From: Actinomycetes bacterium
GTDB taxonomy: Bacteria; Actinomycetota; Actinomycetes; Actinomycetales; Dermatophilaceae
DNA length: 64,000 bases
Reading direction: 5' to 3'
NCBI GenBank assembly: GCA_023420415.1
Contig: JAEZWF010000003.1
Coordinates: 62,001-126,000, forward strand
The notes below the pieces were generated by a model that saw nothing but the letters and a program-made list of their open reading frames with translations, was not told the origin of the DNA and did not search any database. Shown here piece by piece: positions 1 to 10,635 of this stretch. Numbering within the stretch: the stretch's first letter is position 1; each line of letters begins with the position of its first letter. A program made the translations under genes and the position numbers.

Positions 1-1805
<1,805 letters not shown>

Positions 1806-1806
1806 C

Positions 1807-2496
1807 GTGGCCACTCGGGCTCGCGCCAACACCGACGCCGTCCACGCGCAGCTGCGCGCGGAGGTGCTCGGTGGGGTCTTCGAGCCCGGTGAGCGGCTGA
1901 AGTTCGCCCCGCTGGCCGAGCGCTACGGCGCCAGCGTGAGCGTGCTCCGCGAGGCCCTGACCCGGCTGGTCGAGCAGGGGCTGGTCACCGCCGAGACCAA
2001 CATCGGGTTCCGGGTGATGCCGGTCTCGATCGAGGACCTGCGCGACCTCACCGCCACCCGCATCGACGTGGAGTCCCTCGCCCTGCGCTACTCGATCGAG
2101 CGTGGCGGGGTCGAGTGGGAGTCCGACCTCGTCGCCTGCCACCACCGCCTCGAGCGCACCCCGATGCTCACCAGTGACGCGCCCGTGCGGATCAGCGACG
2201 ACTGGGAAGCCGCCCACGCGGCATACCACTCGGCTCTCATCGCGGGGTGCGAGAGCCCGCGGCTGCTCACCATCGCGTGCGGGCTGCGCGACGCGGCGGG
2301 GCTCTATCGGCGCTGGTCCCAGCCCCGCGAGCCCGACCGTGACGTCGCCGGCGAACACCGCCGCATCCTCGACGCCACCCTCGCCCGCGACGCCGACGCC
2401 GCGACCGAGGCGTTGCGGGCCCATTTCCAGCACACGGCGGACATCCTCGAGACCGCTCTCGGGGGTGTGGAACACCTGGGTGTCCCGGCTCGTTGA
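1807..2496 (+). CDS. GntR-family transcriptional regulator with FCD domain
   Basis: This 229-residue protein starts at GTG, one base after the ppsA stop. Residues ~10-75 form the winged-helix GntR DNA-binding domain, with a recognition region around SVSVLREALTRLVEQGLV. Residues ~90-215 look like the all-helical FCD ligand/metal-binding domain, with the usual Asp and His residues spread over the helices. FCD regulators usually sense small carboxylic acids or sugar acids and repress neighbouring metabolic genes. The tight linkage to ppsA suggests a role in carbon metabolism, but the ligand cannot be told from sequence. Confidence 0.85.
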   Translation: MATRARANTDAVHAQLRAEVLGGVFEPGERLKFAPLAERYGASVSVLREALTRLVEQGLVTAETNIGFRVMPVSIEDLRDLTATRIDVESLALRYSIERGGVEWESDLVACHHRLERTPMLTSDAPVRISDDWEAAHAAYHSALIAGCESPRLLTIACGLRDAAGLYRRWSQPREPDRDVAGEHRRILDATLARDADAATEALRAHFQHTADILETALGGVEHLGVPAR

Positions 2497-2614
2497 CCAG
2501 CACGATCCCCCGGTATGCCGCGTAGTACCGTCGTGGGGACGCCGCACCCAGGCAGGGTGGCGGCACCGAGCGTGATCGAGCAGGAGGAACGGGGACGCCA
2601 TCCCCGCCACACAC

Positions 2615-4726
2615 ATGGATTTCAAGCGCATCCTTCGGGCCCCGTTGTTCTGGGTCGTGGCCGTCGTCGCGATCACGCTCATCGTGTTCGGCTTCAGCGA
2701 CAGCGGTGGCTACACGCGCATCGACACCTCGGCCGCGCAGACGCTCATCGCGGACAAGAAGGTCGAGAAGGTCACGATCACCAACAACGAGATCGTCGAC
2801 ATCGACCTCAAGAAGGGCCAGACCTACTCCGACGGCGAGAACGTCAAGGACGCCACGAAGGTCCGCACCGAGTACGTCACCGCCGCCGGTCCCGGGTTCA
2901 TCCAGCTGCTCCGTGACAACCCGCCGCCCGGTGGCGTCAACCAGGACAACAAGGACACCAACCCGCTGCTGGCGATGCTCGGGTCGCTGCTGCCGATCAT
3001 CATCCTGCTCGGCCTCTTCTGGTTCCTCATGAGCCAGATGCAGGGCGGCGGCTCGCGGGTCATGCAGTTCGGCAAGTCCCGCGCCAAGCTCGCCACCAAG
3101 GACACGCCCAAGGTCACCTTCGCCGACGTCGCCGGTGCCGACGAGGCCGTCGAGGAGCTCCACGAGATCGTCGAGTTCCTGCGCGAGCCGGCCAAGTTCC
3201 TCGCGGTCGGCGCCAAGATCCCCAAGGGCGTCCTGCTCTACGGCCAGCCCGGCACCGGCAAGACCCTGCTCGCCCGGGCGGTCGCCGGTGAGGCCGGCGT
3301 GCCGTTCTACTCCATCTCCGGTTCGGACTTCGTCGAGATGTTCGTCGGTGTCGGCGCCTCGCGTGTCCGCGACCTGTTCGAGCAGGCCAAGGCCAACGCA
3401 CCCGCCATCGTCTTCGTCGACGAGATCGACGCCGTCGGCCGCCACCGTGGCGCCGGCCTCGGTGGTGGGCACGACGAGCGCGAGCAGACGCTCAACCAGC
3501 TGCTCGTCGAGATGGACGGCTTCGACGTCAAGACCAACGTCATCCTCATCGCGGCCACCAACCGGCCCGACATCCTCGACCCGGCGCTGCTGCGCCCGGG
3601 CCGGTTCGACCGGCAGATCGCGGTCGAGAACCCCGACATGATCGGCCGCCACCGCATCCTCGAGGTGCACGCCCAGGGCAAGCCGATGGCCACCGGTGTC
3701 GACCTGCTCGCGGTCGCGCGCCGCACGCCCGGGTTCACCGGTGCCGACCTGGCCAACGTCCTCAACGAGGCCGCACTGCTCACCGCGCGCAGCGACAAGA
3801 AGCTCATCGACGACGCCTCGCTCGACGAGGCGATCGACCGCGTCATCGCCGGCCCCCAGAAGCGCACCCGCATCATGTCGGCCAAGGAACGCAAGATCAC
3901 GGCATACCACGAGGGTGGTCACGCCCTCGTCGCCGCGGCGATGAACCACCTCGACCCCGTCACCAAGGTGACGATCCTGCCGCGCGGGCGCGCACTCGGC
4001 TACACGATGGTCATGCCGACCGACGACAAGTACTCCACGACCCGCAACGAGATCCTCGACCAGCTGAGCTACGCCCTCGGCGGCCGCGTCGCGGAGGAGG
4101 TCGTCTTCCACGACCCGACCACCGGTGCCGCCAACGACATCGAGAAGGCCACCGGAATGGCCCGCAAGATGGTCACCGAGTACGGCATGAGCGAGCGGAT
4201 CGGCGCGATCAAGCTGGGCCAGAGCCAGGGCGAGGTGTTCCTCGGCCGCGACATGGGCCACGAGCGCGACTACTCCGAGGAGATCGCGAGCGTCGTCGAC
4301 GAGGAGGTGCGCAAGCTCATCGAGAACGCGCACGACGAGGCGTGGCACGTCATCAACGACAACCGCGACATCCTCGACCGGCTCGTCCTCGACCTGCTCG
4401 AGCACGAGACGCTCAACGCCAAGGAGCTCGCCGAGGTCTTCAAGAACGTCCGCAAGCGGCCGCTGCGCCCGACGTGGCTGTCGAGCGAGACCCGGTTCCT
4501 GTCCGACCAGCCACCGGTGCTGACCCCGGCCGAGAAGGCCGCCCAGAACGGCAGCAACGGTTCGAGCCTGGAGTCGGCCGGCACCAACCGCGAGACCGCG
4601 GAGGCGATCGACCGCGCCGCGGAGGCCGGGGCGACCAAGGTCCCCGAGGAGCACCCGCCGACCGAGGTCATCGAGGTGCCCGAGGGCGGCCGCGTCGACC
4701 CGTCGAGCAACCCCGACCAGACCTGA
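2615..4726 (+). CDS. ftsH: ATP-dependent zinc metalloprotease FtsH
   Basis: This 703-residue membrane-anchored AAA protease degrades misfolded membrane and regulatory proteins. TM1 is at ~11-27, an extracytoplasmic domain follows, and TM2 is at ~117-140. The AAA module has Walker A GQPGTGKT at 210-217, Walker B at ~265-272 and the SRH region through RPGRFDRQ. The zinc site is HEGGH at 432-436; FtsH usually has HEAGH, but both His and the Glu are kept. The long acidic, Ser-rich tail after residue ~620 is typical of actinobacteria. The ATG start gives the expected short cytosolic N-terminus. An AGGAGG sits about 27 bases upstream, too far to be an ordinary ribosome site, so translation initiation is unclear. 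It heads the folate cluster, as in many actinomycetes. Confidence 0.97.
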   Translation: MDFKRILRAPLFWVVAVVAITLIVFGFSDSGGYTRIDTSAAQTLIADKKVEKVTITNNEIVDIDLKKGQTYSDGENVKDATKVRTEYVTAAGPGFIQLLRDNPPPGGVNQDNKDTNPLLAMLGSLLPIIILLGLFWFLMSQMQGGGSRVMQFGKSRAKLATKDTPKVTFADVAGADEAVEELHEIVEFLREPAKFLAVGAKIPKGVLLYGQPGTGKTLLARAVAGEAGVPFYSISGSDFVEMFVGVGASRVRDLFEQAKANAPAIVFVDEIDAVGRHRGAGLGGGHDEREQTLNQLLVEMDGFDVKTNVILIAATNRPDILDPALLRPGRFDRQIAVENPDMIGRHRILEVHAQGKPMATGVDLLAVARRTPGFTGADLANVLNEAALLTARSDKKLIDDASLDEAIDRVIAGPQKRTRIMSAKERKITAYHEGGHALVAAAMNHLDPVTKVTILPRGRALGYTMVMPTDDKYSTTRNEILDQLSYALGGRVAEEVVFHDPTTGAANDIEKATGMARKMVTEYGMSERIGAIKLGQSQGEVFLGRDMGHERDYSEEIASVVDEEVRKLIENAHDEAWHVINDNRDILDRLVLDLLEHETLNAKELAEVFKNVRKRPLRPTWLSSETRFLSDQPPVLTPAEKAAQNGSNGSSLESAGTNRETAEAIDRAAEAGATKVPEEHPPTEVIEVPEGGRVDPSSNPDQT

Positions 4727-4802
4727 GCGCTCGCTGACCGGACGGGCTCGCACGGGTGGACCGGCGTTCGGCGATCGGGTGCCCATCCGGTTGACTGTCC
4801 CC

Positions 4803-5411
4803 ATGAGCGACGAGACGCACACGACCCTCGAGGGCCGGCTCGAGATCGACCACGAGCGCGCCGAGGCTGCGGTCCGTGAGCTCCTGCTCGCGATCGGGGA
4901 GGACCCCGACCGCGAGGGCCTGCGCGAGACCCCCGCGCGGGTGGCTCGGGCGTACGCCGAGATCTTCGCCGGTCTCGGCATGGACGCCGCGGAGGTGCTC
5001 TCGAAGACCTTCGAGATCGACCACGAGGAGATGATCGTGGTGCGTGACATCGAGGTCTACTCGATGTGCGAGCACCACCTCGTGCCGTTCCACGGCGTGG
5101 CCCACGTCGGGTACATCCCCACCAAGGACGGTCGCGTCACCGGCCTGTCCAAGCTCGCCCGCCTCGTCGACCTCTACGCCCGACGCCCCCAGGTGCAGGA
5201 GCGCCTCACCACCCAGATCGCCGACGCCCTCGTCACTCACCTCGGCGCCCAGGGCGTCATCGTCGTCGTCGAGTGCGAGCACCTGTGCATGTCGATGCGC
5301 GGTGTCCGCAAGCCGGGGTCGCGCACCATCACCTCCGCCGTGCGCGGGCAGCTGCGCGACGCGGCGACCCGGGCCGAGGCCATGTCGTTGCTGCTCGGCG
5401 GCAAGCGGTGA
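4803..5411 (+). CDS. folE: GTP cyclohydrolase I
   Basis: This 202-residue enzyme converts GTP to 7,8-dihydroneopterin triphosphate, the first step of folate synthesis. Zinc ligands are visible as Cys89 and His92 in CEHHLVPFHG and Cys162 in CEHLCMSMRG. The ATG at 4803 is preferred to an in-frame GTG at 4779, because family homology begins with the helix after MSDETH and the upstream residues have no family character. There is no clear Shine-Dalgarno sequence, so the message may be leaderless. It lies between ftsH and the other fol genes, the standard actinobacterial order. Confidence 0.95.
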   Translation: MSDETHTTLEGRLEIDHERAEAAVRELLLAIGEDPDREGLRETPARVARAYAEIFAGLGMDAAEVLSKTFEIDHEEMIVVRDIEVYSMCEHHLVPFHGVAHVGYIPTKDGRVTGLSKLARLVDLYARRPQVQERLTTQIADALVTHLGAQGVIVVVECEHLCMSMRGVRKPGSRTITSAVRGQLRDAATRAEAMSLLLGGKR

Positions 5412-5433
5412 GCCGAGGCCGGGGCGTCCGACG

Positions 5434-7176
5434 GTGACCGAACGCGAACCGGCGCGGACCCACACCACCCGGCTGCCCGGCATACTCGCGCCGTCCCGCG
5501 CCCCGCGGCTGCTGGGCAACCTCACGTATGCCGTGGGCGCGCTCGACCTCGTCACCGGCCTCCTGCACGGGCTGCGCGTCCGGCTCGCCGAGGTGACCGA
5601 GATCCTGCCGGGTGCGCTGTCCGCCGCGGCTGCTGCGGCAACGGTCGTGTCGGGGGTCTTCCTCATCGTCCTGGGCCACTCGCTCAAGCGGCGCAAACGG
5701 CGCGCCTGGCGGGCGGCCGTCGCGCTGCTGGCGCTGTCGGTGCTGCTGCACGTCCTCAAGGTCGAGCCGGTTGCCGCGGTCGTGTCGGCGGTCGGCCTGG
5801 TGCTCCTGGTGCGCAACCGGCGGGAGTTCTTCGCGGTCGGTGACCCTCGCTCACGCTGGGCTGCGGTGCGTGCGTTCGTGCTCCTCACGCTGACGTCATT
5901 CGCCGTGGCGGCGGTGCTGTTCGCGCTCAACCGCCGCGAGGTCGTCGGTGGCTTCCCCGGGCCGGTCGACTTCTTCGTCGAGGTCGTGCTCGGGGCGGTC
6001 GGGCTCGACGGCCCGGTCGAGTTCACCCGCGACCGCACGGCCGACACGGTCGGGTCGGTGCTGTTGGGCCTGGGCCTCATGACCACGCTGACGACCATCT
6101 ACCTCGCGCTGCGCCCGGCCGAGCCGCGCCCGCACCTCACCGACGCCGACGACGCCGCCCTGCGCGCGCTCATGGGTCGGCACGCCGACTCGCTGGCCTA
6201 CTTCAACACCCGCCGCGACAAGTCGGTGGTGTGGTCGCCGACCGGGAAGTCCGCGGTCGCCTACCGGGTCGTGTCCGGCGTCATGCTCGCCAGCGGTGAC
6301 CCGATCGGGGACCCGGAGGCGTGGCCGGGCGCGATGGCGGTGTTCCTCGAGGAGGCCCAGCTGCACGCCTGGACCCCGGCGGTGCTCGGCTGCACCGAGC
6401 AGGCCGGGAAGATCTGGGTCCGCGAGACCGGCTTCTCCGCGCTCGAGCTGGGCGACGAGGCGATCATCGACACCACCGTCTTCACCCTCGAGGGCCGAGC
6501 CATGCGCAACGTGCGCCAGATGGTGTCGCGCGTCGCGCGGGCCGGGTATGCCGTGGACGTCACCCGGGTGCGCGACGTGCCCCTCGACGGCCGCAGCCAG
6601 GCCCTGCAGGACGCCGCGTCGTGGCGCTCGTCCGACACCGAGCGCGGGTTCTCGATGGCGCTCGGGCGGCTGCTCGACGACGCCGACCCCGACTGCGTGT
6701 TCGTGACGGCGCGCCAGGACGGCCAGGTGCGGGCGTTCCTGCAGTTCGTGCCGTGGGGGGCCGACGGGATGTCGCTGGACGTCATGCGCCGCGACTCCAG
6801 CGCCGACCCGGGCGTCAACGAGCTGATGATCGCGACCGCACTGCGGGAGGCCCCCGGGCTGGGGGTGCGGTGGGTGTCGCTGAACTTCGCGGCCTTCCGC
6901 TCGGCCCTGGAACGCGGTGAGCGGCTGGGCGCAGGACCGGTGCTGAAGCTGTGGCGCCGCGCCCTGCTGTTCGCCTCGCGGTGGCTGCAGATCGAGAGCC
7001 TCTACCGGTTCAACGCCAAGTTCGGGCCGCAGTGGCAGCCACGGTTCCTCGTCTACCCGACCGCGTCGGACCTGCCGCGGGTCGGGCTGGCCGCGCTGGA
7101 GGCCGAGGCGTTCCTCACCTGGCCGCGGCTGCGCTGGCTGGAGGGCATGCTGACCGGGGAGAGGAGTGAGGGCTGA
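5434..7176 (+). CDS. MprF-like phosphatidylglycerol lysyltransferase (DUF2156)
   Basis: This is a ~580-residue membrane protein starting at GTG 5434. The N-terminal ~230 residues contain about six hydrophobic segments. The C-terminal ~300 residues match the DUF2156 aminoacyl-phosphatidylglycerol transferase domain, with segments such as DKSVVW, GDPIGDPEAW, RQMVSRVARAGY and LYRFNAKFGPQWQPR. The family moves lysine, or another amino acid, from tRNA to phosphatidylglycerol, which lowers surface charge and protects against cationic peptides. Mycobacterial LysX fuses this domain to a lysyl-tRNA synthetase. Here there is no fused synthetase, and lysS lies 13 kb downstream. The stop overlaps the folP start by one base. 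The amino-acid donor is not determined. Confidence 0.85.
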   Translation: MTEREPARTHTTRLPGILAPSRAPRLLGNLTYAVGALDLVTGLLHGLRVRLAEVTEILPGALSAAAAAATVVSGVFLIVLGHSLKRRKRRAWRAAVALLALSVLLHVLKVEPVAAVVSAVGLVLLVRNRREFFAVGDPRSRWAAVRAFVLLTLTSFAVAAVLFALNRREVVGGFPGPVDFFVEVVLGAVGLDGPVEFTRDRTADTVGSVLLGLGLMTTLTTIYLALRPAEPRPHLTDADDAALRALMGRHADSLAYFNTRRDKSVVWSPTGKSAVAYRVVSGVMLASGDPIGDPEAWPGAMAVFLEEAQLHAWTPAVLGCTEQAGKIWVRETGFSALELGDEAIIDTTVFTLEGRAMRNVRQMVSRVARAGYAVDVTRVRDVPLDGRSQALQDAASWRSSDTERGFSMALGRLLDDADPDCVFVTARQDGQVRAFLQFVPWGADGMSLDVMRRDSSADPGVNELMIATALREAPGLGVRWVSLNFAAFRSALERGERLGAGPVLKLWRRALLFASRWLQIESLYRFNAKFGPQWQPRFLVYPTASDLPRVGLAALEAEAFLTWPRLRWLEGMLTGERSEG

Positions 7177-8024
7177 TGGCAGTGACCGAGTGGCCGATGC
7201 GTCGCGACGACGGGCTTCCTGTCGTGATGGGCGTGGTCAACGTGACACCCGACTCGTTCAGCGACGGCGGTGAGTGGTTCGAGCCCGAGGCCGCCGTGGC
7301 CCATGGCCGCGAGCTGCTGCTGCAGGGTGCAGACATCCTCGACGTGGGAGGGGAGTCGACGCGCCCGGGTGCCGAGCGCCCGACGGTCCGGGAGGAGCTG
7401 CGCCGGGTGGTGCCGGTCGTCGGCGCCCTCGCTACGGAGGGCGCGGTGGTGTCGATCGACACGATGCGGGCCGAGGTGGCACAGGCCGCCCTCGACGCGG
7501 GGGCCGCAGTCGTCAACGACGTCAGCGGTGGTCTCGCCGACCCGGACATGGCCTCGGTCGTCGCGGCGGCGCGCGCGCCTTTCGTCGTCATGCACTGGCG
7601 CGGCCACAGCGCCGACATGCAGCAGCGGGCGACCTACGACGACGTCGTCAGCGACGTGGCGCGCGAGCTGCGCCAGCGGTTGCACGCGCTGGTCGACGCC
7701 GGGGTGGCCCCCGAGCAGGTCGTGCTCGACCCGGGGTTCGGGTTCGCCAAGCTCGCCGAGCACAACTGGCGGCTGCTGGCCCACCTCGACCGCATCATGG
7801 CGCTCGGTCGTCCCGTGCTGGTCGGCACCTCGCGCAAGACGTTCCTCGGGCGACTCGGGGTGCCCGACGGCGGCACGCCTCGTGACCCGCTCGATCGCGA
7901 CGTCGCCACCGCCGCCACGTCGGTGCACGCCGCCCGAGCCGGGGCCTGGGGCGTCCGGGTCCACCACGTCCCGTCGACGCTCGACGCGCTACGCGTCGAC
8001 CAGGCCATCAGGGCGGCTCGGTAG
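7176..8024 (+). CDS. folP: Dihydropteroate synthase
   Basis: This 282-residue TIM-barrel enzyme condenses 6-hydroxymethyl-dihydropterin pyrophosphate with p-aminobenzoate to give dihydropteroate, and it is the sulfonamide target. Visible signatures are GVVNVTPDSFSDGG near residue 12, GGESTRPGA near 61-69, the DPGFGFAK pterin-binding strand and GTSRKTFLG near the C-terminus. The ATG overlaps the preceding stop by one base, and a GGGGAGAGGAG ribosome site lies just upstream, so translation is coupled to the lysyltransferase gene. Confidence 0.96.
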   Translation: MAVTEWPMRRDDGLPVVMGVVNVTPDSFSDGGEWFEPEAAVAHGRELLLQGADILDVGGESTRPGAERPTVREELRRVVPVVGALATEGAVVSIDTMRAEVAQAALDAGAAVVNDVSGGLADPDMASVVAAARAPFVVMHWRGHSADMQQRATYDDVVSDVARELRQRLHALVDAGVAPEQVVLDPGFGFAKLAEHNWRLLAHLDRIMALGRPVLVGTSRKTFLGRLGVPDGGTPRDPLDRDVATAATSVHAARAGAWGVRVHHVPSTLDALRVDQAIRAAR

Positions 8025-8027
8025 GTT
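8022..8027 (+). promoter_or_regulatory. Candidate -10 box of a leaderless promoter for folB/folK
   Basis: TAGGTT lies 6 bases before the ATG at 8034, matching the TANNNT plus 6-7 base spacing of actinobacterial leaderless transcripts. No -35 box was recognised. Equivalent boxes precede the genes at 14545, 20305, 30424 (minus strand) and 44060. Confidence 0.4.
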
Positions 8028-8033
8028 GCCACC

Positions 8034-8921
8034 ATGAGTGACCAGATCGTCCTCAAGGGCATCTCCGCCAAGGGCTTCCACGGCGTGCTCGACTTCGAGA
8101 AGCGCGACGGCCAGACCTTCGTTGTCGACGTCACCATGACCGTCGACCTCACCCCGGCCGGCACCAGCGACGACCTCGCCGACACGGTCAACTACGCCGA
8201 GGTCGCCGCCGACGTCGTCGCGCTCATCGAGGGCGACTCGCTCGACCTCATCGAGGCGCTGGCTGCACGGATCGCGGACAAGGTGCTGACGCGGCCGCTG
8301 GTGGAGGCGGTCGAGGTGGTGGTCCACAAGCCCCAGGCGCCGGTCGGGCATCCCTTCACCGACGTCCAGGTGGTCGTGACACGAGAACGCAGCGCGGAGG
8401 TGGTGATCGCCCTCGGCTCCAACCTCGGTGAGTCGCTGGAGACCCTCCACGACGCGACCATCGCCCTGTTCACTCTGCTCGGCGGTGACTTCCAGGTGTC
8501 CGGACTCTACGAGACGGATGCGGTCGGCGGACCCGACCAGCCGGCATACCTCAACGCGGTGGCCGTGGGGAGCACTCACCTGGCACCGTCGTCGCTGCTT
8601 GCGGAGCTGCACGACATCGAGCAGGCTCATGGCCGCACCCGCGAGATCCACTGGGGCCCAAGGACTCTCGACCTCGACCTGGTGCAGTACGGCGACCCGG
8701 TCTTCGACACCGACGTCGTGATGGACACGCCGACGCTGACGCTGCCGCACCCGCGAGCCCACGAACGCGGGTTCGTCCTCGTGCCGTGGGCTCAGGTCGA
8801 CCCCGAGGCCGTCCTTCGGGTCGACGGCGAGGTGCGGCGCGTGGCCGACCTCGTGCACGACGTCGACGTCTCCGGCATCCGGCCGGGCCCGGACGTCGAC
8901 CTCCTGGAGGGGCCGTGGTGA
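8034..8921 (+). CDS. folKB: Bifunctional dihydroneopterin aldolase / HPPK (FolB-FolK fusion)
   Basis: This 295-residue protein fuses two consecutive folate enzymes. Residues 1-~118 are FolB (dihydroneopterin aldolase), with Glu22 in DFEKRDGQ and Lys99 in VHKPQAP as the family's catalytic residues. Residues ~122-285 are FolK (6-hydroxymethyl-dihydropterin pyrophosphokinase), starting at EVVIALGSNLGES and including GPRTLDLDLVQYGD and LPHPRAHERGFVL. FolB product is the FolK substrate, so the fusion may help channelling. Separate genes are commoner, though fusions are known in actinobacteria. Ten bases separate it from folP. A TAGGTT box suggests that a second, leaderless transcript starts here. 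Confidence 0.95.
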   Translation: MSDQIVLKGISAKGFHGVLDFEKRDGQTFVVDVTMTVDLTPAGTSDDLADTVNYAEVAADVVALIEGDSLDLIEALAARIADKVLTRPLVEAVEVVVHKPQAPVGHPFTDVQVVVTRERSAEVVIALGSNLGESLETLHDATIALFTLLGGDFQVSGLYETDAVGGPDQPAYLNAVAVGSTHLAPSSLLAELHDIEQAHGRTREIHWGPRTLDLDLVQYGDPVFDTDVVMDTPTLTLPHPRAHERGFVLVPWAQVDPEAVLRVDGEVRRVADLVHDVDVSGIRPGPDVDLLEGPW

Positions 8922-9421
8922 ACAACGCTGGCGGCGTGCGCTGGTCGCTGCTCGCCATGGTCGTGCTCGTCGTCGGCGCGCTGTCCTGGGTCGGGTGGCG
9001 CTTCTGGCTCTCGTCCGGTCACCTGCTCGGCGGCGCGTCCTGGGTGTCGTCGATCCTGCTGGTGGTCATGGCCGCCCTCGTGATCGGGGCGGGGTTGCCG
9101 GTGCGGCGGTTCCTGCAGGGGCGCGCCACCAAGCCGCTCAGCCCGATCCGCGCCGCGCGCACCCTGGTGCTCGCCCAGGCGGCCGCGCTCACCGGGTCGG
9201 CCGTGCTCGGCTGGTATGCCGCGCAGGTCGCGCACGCGCTCGCCGACCTCGACCTGCCGGGCTATCGCGGGGTGCTGTGGCGGTTGCTGGCCCTGTGCCT
9301 GGGTGCGGTCGTGCTCGCCGTGGCCGGCATGGTCACCCAGGCGTGGTGCCGCATCGACGGCAGCGGCCGCGACGGTGACGGTGCGGCGGCTGCCGGCGGC
9401 GCAGGCGGCGCGCCCGCCTGA
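8918..9421 (+). CDS. DUF3180 family membrane protein
   Basis: This 167-residue protein has four hydrophobic segments at roughly 10-30, 42-62, 80-110 and 122-145, as expected for the DUF3180 family found next to folate and pantothenate genes in actinobacteria. The start is GTG at 8918, or the adjacent in-frame GTG at 8915. It overlaps the end of folKB by four bases, and CTGGAGG lies about eight bases upstream. The function is unknown. The conserved neighbourhood suggests a link with folate, cofactor or membrane metabolism, but this is inference only. Confidence 0.8.
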   Translation: MNNAGGVRWSLLAMVVLVVGALSWVGWRFWLSSGHLLGGASWVSSILLVVMAALVIGAGLPVRRFLQGRATKPLSPIRAARTLVLAQAAALTGSAVLGWYAAQVAHALADLDLPGYRGVLWRLLALCLGAVVLAVAGMVTQAWCRIDGSGRDGDGAAAAGGAGGAPA

Positions 9422-9426
9422 GGGGG

Positions 9427-10614
9427 CTACTTGTCGATGTCGCCGACGACGAAGAACATCGACCCCAAGATGGCGACCATGTCGGCGATGAGGTTGCCGG
9501 GCAGCACCTCGCCGAGCACCGAGACGTTGTTGAACGACGCCGAGCGCAGCTTGAGCCGCCACGGGGTCTTCTCGCCACGCGACACGAGGTAGTAGCCGTT
9601 GAACCCGAGCGGGTTCTCGGTCGCGGTGTACTGGTCGCCCTCGGGCACCTTGAGCACCTTGGGCAGCCGCACGTTGACCGGCCCCTTGCCGAGCGAGCGC
9701 ATGCGGTCGATGCACGCGTCGGCGAGGTCGAGGCTCACGTGCACCTGCTCGAGCAGCACCTCGAGCCGCGCCAGGCAGTCCCCGTCGGTGCGGGTCACGA
9801 CCCGGCCCGGGCCCGCGTCGCCGAACAGCTCGGCATACGCGAGGTAGGGCTCGTCCCGGCGCAGGTCGACGTCGACGCCGGACGCGCGCGCGATGGGACC
9901 CGAAACCCCATACGCCGCAATGGTTTCCGGCGTGAGGACGCCGACCCCGCGAGTGCGTGCCTCGAGGATCTCGTTGCCCACGATCATGGCTTCGAGGTCG
10001 GGGAGCCGTCGGCGCACGCTCGCGACGGCGGCCGCGGCCCGGTCGAGCCACCCCGCGGGCAGGTCCTCCTTGAGGCCGCCGACCCGGTTGAACATGTAGT
10101 GGAGCCGACCGCCCGCAGCCTCCTCCATGACGGCCTGGAGCTCCTCGCGCTCACGGAACGCGTAGAAGATCGGGGTGATCGCGCCGAGCTCCAGCGGGTA
10201 GGAGCCGAGGAACATCAGGTGGTTGAGGACTCGGTTGAGCTCGGCCAGCAGCGTGCGCGCCCACACCGCCCGCTCGGGCACCTCCAGGCCGAGCATGGAC
10301 TCGACCCCGAGGACCACCCCGAGCTCGGAGGAGAACGCCGACAGCCAGTCGTGCCGGTTGGCCAGGACGACGATCTGCCGGTAGTCGCGGACCTCGAACA
10401 GCTTCTCCGCCCCGCGGTGCATGTAACCCACGACCGGGTCGGCTGACACGATCCGCTCACCGTCGACGACGATCCGCAGCCGCAGCACGCCGTGGGTCGC
10501 GGGGTGCTGCGGCCCGATGTTGAGGACCATGTCGGCGGTCGCCAGGCCGCCGGCGCCCATGCCGACGGTCAGCTCCCGCTGGCCGTCCGCAGGCGAGTCC
10601 GAGGCCGTCGACAT
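9427..10614 (-). CDS. Stand-alone NADH-quinone oxidoreductase subunit D paralogue
   Basis: This 395-residue protein has the 49-kDa/NuoD fold, including the diagnostic NIGPQHPATHGVLRL near residue 32, YMHRGAEKLFE, and the C-terminal VLGSMFFVVGDIDK-like end. NuoD normally works in the quinone-binding module of complex I. No other nuo gene lies nearby, so this is an orphan paralogue of the kind found beside folate/pantothenate genes in streptomycetes. Its role outside the main complex is unknown. It is convergent with the DUF3180 gene and is downstream of, and probably co-transcribed with, the lipoprotein gene. Confidence 0.88.
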   Translation of the reverse strand: MSTASDSPADGQRELTVGMGAGGLATADMVLNIGPQHPATHGVLRLRIVVDGERIVSADPVVGYMHRGAEKLFEVRDYRQIVVLANRHDWLSAFSSELGVVLGVESMLGLEVPERAVWARTLLAELNRVLNHLMFLGSYPLELGAITPIFYAFREREELQAVMEEAAGGRLHYMFNRVGGLKEDLPAGWLDRAAAAVASVRRRLPDLEAMIVGNEILEARTRGVGVLTPETIAAYGVSGPIARASGVDVDLRRDEPYLAYAELFGDAGPGRVVTRTDGDCLARLEVLLEQVHVSLDLADACIDRMRSLGKGPVNVRLPKVLKVPEGDQYTATENPLGFNGYYLVSRGEKTPWRLKLRSASFNNVSVLGEVLPGNLIADMVAILGSMFFVVGDIDK

Positions 10615-10635
10615 GGGCCTCAGGCTAGGCCATGC

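Noticed and set aside
4779..4802. Upstream GTG start for folE
   Set aside because: The eight extra residues have no family similarity and the region looks like promoter or leader; ATG 4803 gives the standard N-terminus.
2267..5050. Very long reverse-strand open frame (927 codons) opposite ftsH and folE
   Set aside because: It is an antisense shadow of high-G+C coding sequence: its protein has low-complexity Asp/Val/Gly composition and no domain, while ftsH and folE on the other strand show full family motifs.
9906..9916. CCATACGCCG and, at 26515, GTATGCGA as motif copies
   Set aside because: They differ in the core (no GGCATAC or GTATGCC), so they were left out of the count.
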